From contig JBJMWF010000323.1 in NCBI GenBank assembly GCA_045810265.1, positions 1-7,964 on the forward strand: a stretch of 7,964 bases of DNA, in the 5' to 3' direction. The position numbers were made by a program, and so were the translations under genes. Position 1 is the first letter of the stretch. Every line of letters begins with the position of its first letter. Shown in pieces: positions 1 to 6,300 of the stretch. The notes beneath the pieces are model-generated. The model was given only the letters and a program-made list of their open reading frames with translations. It made no database searches and was not told the DNA's origin. The DNA is from Scleromatobacter sp045810265. GTDB lineage: Bacteria > Pseudomonadota > Gammaproteobacteria > Burkholderiales > Burkholderiaceae_C.

Positions 1-1
1 C

Positions 2-358
2 CTCGACGAGGGCTCGCCCCGCATCGGCCTGTCCGCCGACGTGCTGGTCTCGCTCGGCCACCGCCAGATGCCCGGACAGGTCGCGTTCTCCGGCGTGCTG
101 CGCTACGTCCGCTACGAAGGCGACTTCTTCCTCGACGACGTGCGCATCGACAACTTCTCGCTCACGGGCTTCCCGCCCGAGCTCGTGCAGGTGGTCAAGG
201 TGCGCGGCCCCGACGCCCTGCGCCGCACGCTGCAGGGCCATCCGATCTATACGCTCAAGGGCCAGGGCCCCCGCACCGCGCTCGCCAAGCTGGCCGTGCG
301 CGACGTTCGCGTGGTCGACGGCAAGGTCCGCGTCACCTTCCTGCGTTTCGGCCTCTGA
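2..358 (+). CDS. DUF1439 (YceB-like) lipoprotein, C-terminal part
   Basis: This is the 3' end of a gene that enters from the left edge; the frame is open from base 2 and stops with TGA at 356-358, giving 118 visible residues. The pattern fits the DUF1439 family (E. coli YceB): alternating beta-strands, a FFLDDVRIDNF strand, a short amphipathic helix, the GHPIYTL segment that aligns with QQPAYVL of YceB, and a last strand VVDGKVRVTF matching the VKPGEIVIPF ending of YceB. Family members are about 190-residue lipoproteins thought to bind a hydrophobic ligand; their physiological role is unsettled. The N-terminal third, with signal peptide and lipobox, lies outside the window. A tRNA gene with its own promoter follows on the same strand. 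The family call rests on remembered similarity, not on a search. Confidence 0.82.
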   Translation, partial: LDEGSPRIGLSADVLVSLGHRQMPGQVAFSGVLRYVRYEGDFFLDDVRIDNFSLTGFPPELVQVVKVRGPDALRRTLQGHPIYTLKGQGPRTALAKLAVRDVRVVDGKVRVTFLRFGL

Positions 359-382
359 GCAGCCGGCTGCCGCGCCAGAAAT

Positions 383-411
383 TTGCCGACGCCTCAAAAC
401 CGTGCTAGAGT
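383..411 (+). promoter_or_regulatory. Sigma-70 type promoter of the tRNA-Ser gene
   Basis: A -35 box TTGCCG (383-388) and a -10 box TAGAGT (406-411) are separated by exactly 17 bases. The -10 box sits in GTGCTAGAGT, the kind of element commonly seen upstream of tRNA genes in Burkholderiales. A start near 418 would leave a leader of roughly 37 bases before the mature tRNA. Inferred from position and consensus only. Confidence 0.6.
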
Positions 412-454
412 GTCGGACTCCGCTCAATTGACCACAGCGGACGCCAAGAATCCT

Positions 455-545
<91 letters not shown>

Positions 546-548
546 AGC

Positions 549-601
549 AAAAGCCCCGAAAAGCCGAGTGAAGTCAATCACTTAGCGTTTCGGGGCTTTT
601 T
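549..601 (+). terminator. Rho-independent terminator after tRNA-Ser
   Basis: A 13-bp perfect stem pairs AAAAGCCCCGAAA (549-561) with TTTCGGGGCTTTT (588-600), starting seven bases after the tRNA CCA end. The 26-base loop holds a second small stem, AGTGA/TCACT (567-571 and 578-582). A run of T residues (597-601) closes the structure on the plus strand. Since the stem is A-rich on one side and T-rich on the other, it could also stop transcription arriving from the right. Confidence 0.88.
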
Positions 602-628
602 GCTTTGCCCACATGTTTTACCCACATA

Positions 629-634
629 AAGGAG
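629..634 (+). promoter_or_regulatory. Ribosome binding site choosing the start at 640
   Basis: AAAGGAG ends at 634, five bases before ATG 640. The in-frame ATG at 613 overlaps the edge of the tRNA terminator region and has no such site, so 640 is the better start. Confidence 0.75.
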
Positions 635-639
635 CAAGC

Positions 640-1071
640 ATGAACAAAGAACAGTTGCGATTGATCGCGCAGCAAATTGCGTCGCTTAACGGGTTGCATC
701 AAACTCTCTTGGGGAAACTGGGCTCATCGGCTACGGAGGGGCAGTCGGCTGGGTCGTCGCTTACCGTCGTAGATGGGGCAATCGTTGCCCATTCGTTCGG
801 ACACCGAATCGACGTGGCCTGGCGCCCTGTTCTCAATGGAAGCGCGCAGCCATTCCTTGAGTACAAGTTCTTGGTGAAGTGGGAAGGGGAGCAAGTCGAA
901 GTGAACGTTCTGCATCTATATCCTGACCTGGCGTTCTACAGCCCTAAGCCGGGGGCAGTAGGACGCGACTTGGTCTGCAGGCTTGACAATTCGTACCTCT
1001 GCAGGCAGTTGATGGAACAGGTCGCGAGCGCACTCGTGGGTTCGGCGGTTTTTGCGCCCCGTGCGGCTTAG
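640..1071 (+). CDS. Hypothetical protein, 143 aa
   Basis: I do not recognise this protein. It starts at ATG 640 behind a good AAAGGAG site and ends with TAG at 1069-1071. No signal peptide or membrane segment is visible, so it is probably cytoplasmic. The first 25 residues look helical (NKEQLRLIAQQIASLNGLHQ), followed by a Gly/Ser/Ala-rich linker at about residues 29-44, and then alternating hydrophobic strands including RIDVAW, LEYKFLVKW and QVEVNVLHLYP. Two cysteines occur late, in DLVCR and YLCRQ. A helical tail (LMEQVASALVGS) ends the protein. Codon use is less GC-biased than in the flanking core gene or the exoprotein, which suggests transferred DNA. It is the first gene after the tRNA terminator. 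Its promoter is not obvious. Confidence 0.72.
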   Translation: MNKEQLRLIAQQIASLNGLHQTLLGKLGSSATEGQSAGSSLTVVDGAIVAHSFGHRIDVAWRPVLNGSAQPFLEYKFLVKWEGEQVEVNVLHLYPDLAFYSPKPGAVGRDLVCRLDNSYLCRQLMEQVASALVGSAVFAPRAA

Positions 1072-1198
1072 CGCAGTGCTTCTCTGAGGTCGTCCATCAC
1101 GCTGCTCGTTCGCGGCACGACCAGCCGGTCGTCGAGGTTGCTCGATTCATCTGCTTCCTGCGCTCGTGGACACCCGTCTCATTAGCGGAGACAGAGCG

Positions 1199-1226
1199 TT
1201 GACCAACACGGGGAACCTTTTATGGA
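1199..1226 (+). promoter_or_regulatory. Possible promoter of the adhesin E-like gene
   Basis: TTGACC (1199-1204) is followed, after 16 bases, by TATGGA (1221-1226), about 55 bases before the start codon at 1281. The -35 match is good but the -10 match is weak, so this is only a candidate. Nothing else was found in the 209-base gap 1072-1280 apart from a short minus-strand open stretch described in the findings. Confidence 0.3.
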
Positions 1227-1280
1227 CTTCCGGCATCACCGTGGAGCAAAATTGATAACTCAACAAGAGGGAGAGATCGC

Positions 1281-1790
1281 ATGTCCAAAAAGGCACTGGT
1301 CGCGATGGCAGCAGTGTGTCTGTCTACTTCGAGCATGGCGGCGACTTGGTACACGCTGATGACAGTCGGGGGCGACAACTTCATCGAGTTCTTTGATGCG
1401 GACTCGGTTGTGAAGGCAGGAAGCACAGTCACTATCTGGGAGAAGACCTTCTACGACTTGCAAACCGAAAGGCCGAATGGCACTTATTCATTCGCGGCAA
1501 GGACTGTGTACAACTGCAAAGCACGAACCATTTTCACGAAGACCGAATCGTCTTACGGTCGGAGCGGAAATTTCATCCGGACGATTAATGCTTCCCCAAA
1601 CGACGCGCCGACGGAGGCAATTCCGGGAACGAACGGGGACGATGAGCTCCGGGTGGTGTGCGACCCGGATTTTCCGCGCGGCACAAATACCAAAATCTAC
1701 GCACCCACTCCGAAGAACGATGTGACTGCCGCAGCCCAAGCGTTCTACGACTATCTGCGGGCTCAGAAGGCTGATCCTGCTCCAAAGTAG
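1281..1790 (+). CDS. Secreted protein, surface-adhesin E-like
   Basis: The 169-residue product begins with a typical Sec signal peptide: MSKK, a hydrophobic core ALVAMAAVCL, and a likely cleavage after SMA (residue 20). The mature part fits the surface-adhesin protein E family (PF16747) in layout: a start like WYTLMTVG, then FIEFFDADSVVKAG (a Tyr/Phe-x-Asp-x-x-Ser-V type strand), VTIWEKTFYD, a cysteine strand VYNCKARTIF (Cys79), and a second late cysteine in RVVCDPDFP (Cys127). Cys79 and Cys127 could form a disulfide in the periplasm. Haemophilus protein E is a host-binding surface adhesin, but many environmental relatives have no known role, so an adhesive role is not established here. The start at 1281 is supported by AGAGGGAGAG just upstream. 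The tail is Ala/Lys/Pro-rich. No lipobox is present. Confidence 0.7.
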   Translation: MSKKALVAMAAVCLSTSSMAATWYTLMTVGGDNFIEFFDADSVVKAGSTVTIWEKTFYDLQTERPNGTYSFAARTVYNCKARTIFTKTESSYGRSGNFIRTINASPNDAPTEAIPGTNGDDELRVVCDPDFPRGTNTKIYAPTPKNDVTAAAQAFYDYLRAQKADPAPK

Positions 1791-2131
1791 CGGACGAGCT
1801 GCTCCACGTCGAACACGATCTATGCCGGGGCATTTGGCACAACTGCGGACGAATCTGAGACTCTCGCACACCAGAGACGTTCTCCTTTGAGAGATGAAGG
1901 GACAGCCGCAACATCAGCTCGCGTTGACCAACGCGCCCAGGGCTGCGCGGGCCTTGCCTGAGCGATCCACCGAGTTGTCCTTGTAATCGGCCAGCAGCGT
2001 GAGCTCGGCTCCGCGGTGCCATGCACGCAGCAGCGCCTTGACGACGGGCACGCTGCTGGCGAGCCGCAGTCTGGAGGACGTGCGCCAGGGGTGGATGCTC
2101 GAGAATGGTTGCGCGACTTACAAGGATCAAG
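1791..2131. other. Gene-poor spacer with a nuclease remnant
   Basis: This 341-base gap separates the adhesin E-like gene from the small lipoprotein gene. The right half holds the minus-strand phospholipase D-like remnant listed separately. In 1791-1913 I see no recognisable gene, terminator hairpin or RNA; open frames there do not resemble any protein I know. Confidence 0.6.
1914..2063 (-). pseudogene. Remnant of a phospholipase D-like (Nuc-type) nuclease
   Basis: Read on the minus strand, this stretch encodes 49 residues ending at TGA (1914-1916). It contains VPVVKALLRAWHRGAEL, then LTLLADYKDN, then DRSGKARAALGALVNA. This matches the order of elements in Nuc/PLD-like endonucleases: the PxVxxALxxAxxRGV helix, the V-V-D-x-x-N strand, and the helix leading to NAGIPVR. 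The frame stops exactly where GIPVR should follow, and neither the downstream frames nor the other frames show the catalytic HxK(x)4D motif, so the C-terminal catalytic half is gone. Upstream of about 2063 the similarity fades and the frame reaches a stop near 2120. The piece therefore has no start, no catalytic residues and less than a third of the usual length. It is a dead fragment, probably left by deletion. Similarity is judged from memory of the family. Confidence 0.6.
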
Positions 2132-2446
2132 ATGCGCCACATACTCGCCCCTGCGCTCAGTTTGCTTTGCATTGCCTGCGCCTCCAGTGGCGTCATCCCA
2201 ACTGGAGCCGACACGTACATGATCACCAAGACCAGCGCTGGCGGCCTGATGGTCAGCGGTGCCCAGGTGAAGGCGGATCTCTACATTGAGGCGAACAAGT
2301 TCTGCGCCGACAAAGGCTTGATCGTGGACACTGTCGATTCGAGTGCCAGGAACGCGATCCCATTCGCCCGCATGCCCAGCGCAGAGCTGCATTTCCGATG
2401 CGTCGCCAAGCCTGTAGTGCCCGTCGCCTCGTCTTCGCCGGCTTGA
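2132..2446 (+). CDS. Small putative lipoprotein, 104 aa
   Basis: The start at ATG 2132 is chosen because AAGGA (2122-2126) lies five bases upstream and because it places a signal peptide at the N-terminus; the earlier in-frame ATG at 2105 would add nine polar residues. The sequence begins MRHILAPALSLLCIAC, giving a probable lipid-attachment Cys16. The lipobox LCIAC is imperfect, with Cys instead of Leu at -3. The mature part holds GADTYMI, a helix VKADLYIEANKFCADKG, and a last strand AELHFRC. Cys58 and Cys90 could pair. This matches a loosely defined group of small proteobacterial lipoproteins with a G-x-D-T-Y-x-[IV] start, an A-N-x-[FY]-C helix and a final E-L-x-F-R-C strand; none has a function known to me. 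The short C-terminal tail is Val/Ser/Pro-rich. Confidence 0.72.
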   Translation: MRHILAPALSLLCIACASSGVIPTGADTYMITKTSAGGLMVSGAQVKADLYIEANKFCADKGLIVDTVDSSARNAIPFARMPSAELHFRCVAKPVVPVASSSPA

Positions 2447-2564
2447 TAGGCGGTGGCGCGCAAGCGCTCGGGCCGTTCCGTTAAGTGCCATGCAACCGGG
2501 TTCGATTACTCGGCAAGCCACTTGACTGGCGCGCGTTCATCTACCTCTCAAGAGGAGAAGCCCC

Positions 2565-3185
2565 ATGAGTGATGAAGACCTGGGCCGCCAAGGCGCCATC
2601 CAGTTGCCAGCCGGCAAGATGTCGCACTTCATCGGAGGGCCGGCGCCCGGGGCCGGGCAGGGGGGCGCCCTCGAACGTCGGAAATTCATCTGGACTGACG
2701 CGTGCAACCGCTCTGCCCATCTGGGGAATGTTGCGCTTCGCCTGAGAGGCCGGTTCGCCGACCCGAACCACTACGCGACTTTCAGCAGCCCACAACAAGC
2801 GTTCGACACCGTCATATCCGCCGACGCCGCCGCACACATGGCCGTGATGACGTTTCTGACGATTTTCAACAAAGGCTTCGCAGCGCCAGGCCTCGTCTCC
2901 GGTAACCTTGAAGCTGACGCGGTGGCGATGCGAAATGCCGCGGTGGAAAAGACCTTTCCCAGCGCGGCTGAACGGAACGGTTTTGAGGGCTTACTCTCTC
3001 GGCTTCGTGCACTGCGGGACGGGCTCATCGCGCATTCGGACGGTTCTGCGCAGCAGTTCGAGGAGGCGGAGGGCGCCGTTTCGTTCCGGCCCGATTGCCG
3101 CGTTTCAGACCAGGATCTACGGCAGCTGCTCGAGGTGGCGGCGAAGTTGCGGGCCGCGCTGATGCCGCTGCCAGTCGCAGATTGA
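2565..3185 (+). CDS. Hypothetical protein with HEPN-like R-x5-H motif
   Basis: This 206-residue protein is not recognised as a whole. ATG 2565 follows AGGAG (2553-2557) at seven bases, an ideal spacing, and the frame ends with TGA at 3183-3185. It has no signal peptide or membrane segment. Residues 20-40 are Gly/Pro/Ala-rich and coded by an almost pure G+C stretch around 2634-2673. The rest appears mainly helical. A segment around residues 143-160, LLSRLRALRDGLIAHSDG, resembles the motif helix of HEPN-type proteins, where an Arg and a His a few residues apart (here Arg151 and His157) form the RNase centre or a related fold; similar segments also occur in non-enzymatic helical proteins. No partner nucleotidyltransferase or antitoxin gene is adjacent. 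It faces the convergent exoprotein gene across a 164-base gap. The function is unknown and the HEPN idea is inference. Confidence 0.68.
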   Translation: MSDEDLGRQGAIQLPAGKMSHFIGGPAPGAGQGGALERRKFIWTDACNRSAHLGNVALRLRGRFADPNHYATFSSPQQAFDTVISADAAAHMAVMTFLTIFNKGFAAPGLVSGNLEADAVAMRNAAVEKTFPSAAERNGFEGLLSRLRALRDGLIAHSDGSAQQFEEAEGAVSFRPDCRVSDQDLRQLLEVAAKLRAALMPLPVAD

Positions 3186-3252
3186 GACGAATGTACAGAA
3201 TTTTCCGTGTCGTGAGCCACGCGCTCATGTGGCATGCGCGGCATTCGCGACC

Positions 3253-3281
3253 ATCAGTGCTGGCGACTCCCGCGCACTGAT
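3253..3281. terminator. Hairpin between convergent genes, possible terminator
   Basis: ATCAGTGC (3253-3260) pairs perfectly with GCACTGAT (3274-3281) over a 13-base loop. It lies 68 bases after the plus-strand gene and 69 bases after the end of the minus-strand exoprotein gene, where a shared terminator would be expected. No T run follows on either strand, so intrinsic termination is doubtful. The rest of 3186-3349 shows nothing recognisable. Confidence 0.3.
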
Positions 3282-3349
3282 CACACAATCCCCAGTCGCT
3301 CGCCTCGGTGGACGCAGTACCAGGGTGAGAGCGGCGACGTCATGCCGCC

Positions 3350-6300
3350 TCAACGCACGCAGTCCCATCGTTCGTGCGTCCCGCACCAGGCCAGGCCACC
3401 GACGGGGCTCCAGGGTTCGCGCGGCATCAGGTCGCTCGGGATGCCCGACGTGACGGGCGCGAAGATGCGCAGCGCTTGTGCGTTCGACGGGGCCTGGGCC
3501 AAGGTGTAGTTTGGCCCGATCGGCTGCAGGCCGGAGCCGATGATGGCGTACACGCCGGGGGTGCCCGTCGTCGCCGTGGCGGTCCATCGCGGTGTGCCCC
3601 TGAACGTCGATGCCGCCGTGTCGCCGTTGACGAATCCCTGCAACTGGCCCGTCAAGTGGCCGTTGGTGGCGCCGAATGGCTCTTGCGCGGGCTGCGCGAC
3701 ATAGAGGAGCACTCGCGGGGCCACGGTCAGGACGCCATTCGCGTAGGCGACGGCATAGTTGGATAGTCCGCTGCCCCGGGCCGCGCTACCCCTGATGGCA
3801 TAACTGCCGGCGCCAGCGGTGGCCGCTGCGCCCGCGCTGTCCAGGGTCAGCGAGCTGACGGTATCGCCGTTGACCAGGCCGGCGGACGTGAACTCCGAGC
3901 CGGAGAATGCGGTGGTGTCGCCGTAGACATGTGAAGCGTTGTTGGCAGTGACGGTGAGTGCCTTTGGCGTCACGCTCAACGTGCCGTTGGCGTAGCGAAT
4001 CGTGTAGTTCGAGAGCCCGCTGCCCAGCGCCGCGCTGCCGGTGATCGCGTAAGTCCCGACGCCTGCAGTGGCCGCTGCGCCTGCACTGGTGAGGGCCAAG
4101 GAAGTGACCGCGTCGCCGTTGACCAGGCCGGTGGACGTGAACTCCGAGCCGGAGAAAGTGGTGGTGTCGCCGTAGACATGTGAAGCGTTGTTGGCAGTGA
4201 CGGTGAGTGCCTTGGGCGTCACGCTCAACGTGCCGTTGGCGTAGCCAATGGTGTAGTTCGAGAGCCCGCTGCCCAGCGCCGCGCTACCGGTGATCGCGTA
4301 CGTCCCGACGCGGGCAGTGGCCGCTGCGCCAGCACTGGCCAGCGTCAAGGAACTCACCGAGTCGCCGTTGACCAGTCCGGCGGATGTGAACTCCGAGCCC
4401 GCGAAGGCGGTCGCGCTGCCGTAGACCTGCGAAGCGTCGTTGGCGGTGATGGTCAGCGCCTTCGGCGTCACGCTGAGCAAGCCTGTACCGCTGAACGTCG
4501 TCGCATAGCCGGAGACCGGTGTCACGGTGCCTCGCGCGATCGACACGCCGTACGGGCCGCCGGCGACGCTCGCCGTGGCCGCGGCGCCCGGCGAACCGAG
4601 CGCCGGTGACCCTGTGAAGCTGGTCGCGGCGTTGTCGCCGAGGTAGGCATTGGCGATGCCGGGATCGAAGCCCGAGACCGCGTAGGTGGACGCGAGCGCC
4701 GTGGAAGCATCCGTGCCGTAGACCTTCGACGAATCGGTCGGCCGGAAGCTCAGGGTCGGCTGGTTGGCGAAGAGGTAGCGATTGCCGCTTGCCGCCACGC
4801 TGGTCGGGGGCAGGCTCGCCGCGGTCGCGCTCCAGATCGCGGTGTTGGCGCTCGACAGGCCCCCGAAGGTGTCGCTGGTTGGCGCGGCCGAATAGACGAG
4901 CCATCGGCCCGTCGTGGCCGTCACGGCGCCGGCTCCGGCGTTGTTGATGAAGTTGCCGCCCGCGGCAACGACAGGGCTGCTCCCTTGCACCGAGGCCCCG
5001 GCGGCGATGCGCAGATTAGCCGACGTCTCCAGGTCGACCGCTCCTGTCGATACGACACCCGTCGTCGACAGGACCGAACCGACCGTCATATCGACGCTGC
5101 TGGTGACCGCGATCGAGGCTGCGTTGGCCGCCACCGTCGTGATCTGGTTCCCCGCCGCACCCAGCGCATACCGGCCCGAGCTGCCGCCCAGGAGCAGGCT
5201 CCCGGCCGATATGGAGCCGCCGGGCTGGGTGAACGTCCCGGTCGTGCCCAGCGACAGCGCGCCGGCGGGCGAGCTGATGGTTCCGGCGCTCGAGGCACCG
5301 CCCGCGGCATTGAGGGTCAGCGTGCCTGTCCCCGCGTTGGACAGCGCGGACGTTGCCTCCAGCTTCAGGCCCGTGGCGTTCGTCGAGTTGCCGGAGAGCG
5401 CCAGTGCGCCGCTGGCCTGCGTGAGCGAGCTTCCGGTGCCGAGGTCGAATCCGATGCCACTGGTCGAACTGCCCGAGAAGGTGAGGGCGCCGCTGGTCGT
5501 TCCGGTGGAGCGCTTCAGATCGACGCCGTCGCCGCTGACGCTGGTGCCCGATACGCTGAAGGTCCCGGCTCCGGCGTTGGACAAGCCTGCCAAGGGGGTA
5601 TTGCCGTTGCCCCAGAGAAAGCCTGGCCCGATGACCGCGGTTCCGGTGATCGACAGGTTGCCACTGGCCAGTGCGATGTTGTCGGAGACCTGGACGCCGG
5701 CCGTATCCCTGCAACTGCTCGAGCACGTATTCGTCCCGCTCATGCTGACGTTGCCGTTGACGGTCAACGAGGCGCCCGGAATGAAGTCGAGTCCGCGGTA
5801 CAGGCCGGAGCTTCCCGCGAAGGTCATGGTGCCGCCGCCGTTGACCAGCGTGTTGCCGGACTTGAACTGCACGCCCGAGTCGTTGGTGCCCGTGCCCGTC
5901 ACGGCCAGGCTGCCGCCGCCCACGGTGATGGTCTCCTGGAAATCGGAGACGAAGCCGCGCACGCCGCTGCCACTGAGCGATGCATGGCTGTTCGCGAAGT
6001 TGAAGCTGCCGTTGAAGAACTGGATGCCGATGGCCGAGGTGCTGGCATTGGCGGCCGTCACGTTGCCGACCAGGGTGAGGTTGCCGGTGCCGCCCACGTT
6101 GAAGCTGCCCGTGGCGTAGATGCCGCTCGCGAAGTTGGCGGCGCCGGACAGCGCGGCCGTGCCGTTGATGGTCGCCGAGCCGGTGCCGATCTGAAGCGAG
6201 GCGTTGGTCAGGCCGACGGCCTTGGACGCCGTGCCGCTGGTACCCCCTGCCGTATGTTGGCCCGTGATCGTCAACGTGCCGCCGCCAGTGTCGAGCGTCG

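Noticed and set aside
608..628. Direct repeat CCCACAT ... CCCACAT just before the 640 start, considered as an integration or operator site
   Set aside because: Seven bases repeated once is easily found by chance, and no matching copy or tRNA-end duplication occurs elsewhere in the window.
1820..2521. Minus-strand open frame of 233 codons across the small lipoprotein gene
   Set aside because: It crosses a supported plus-strand gene and the nuclease remnant in the wrong frame, and the translation is low-complexity Arg/Ser/Ala with no known motif.
602..3185. Integron cassette array, considered because of small orphan genes in one direction
   Set aside because: No attC-like inverted core sites (GTTRRRY with matching RYYYAAC) separate the genes, the spacers are too long and unlike each other, and no integron integrase is present.
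3716..4462. CRISPR-like array because of regular DNA repeats
   Set aside because: The 249-bp repeats are in-frame protein repeats with no spacer structure.
4914..6119. Plus-strand open frame of 401 codons rich in Pro, Val and Leu
   Set aside because: This is a mirror of the Gly/Thr/Asn beta-helix codons on the other strand, with no plausible ribosome binding site or known fold.
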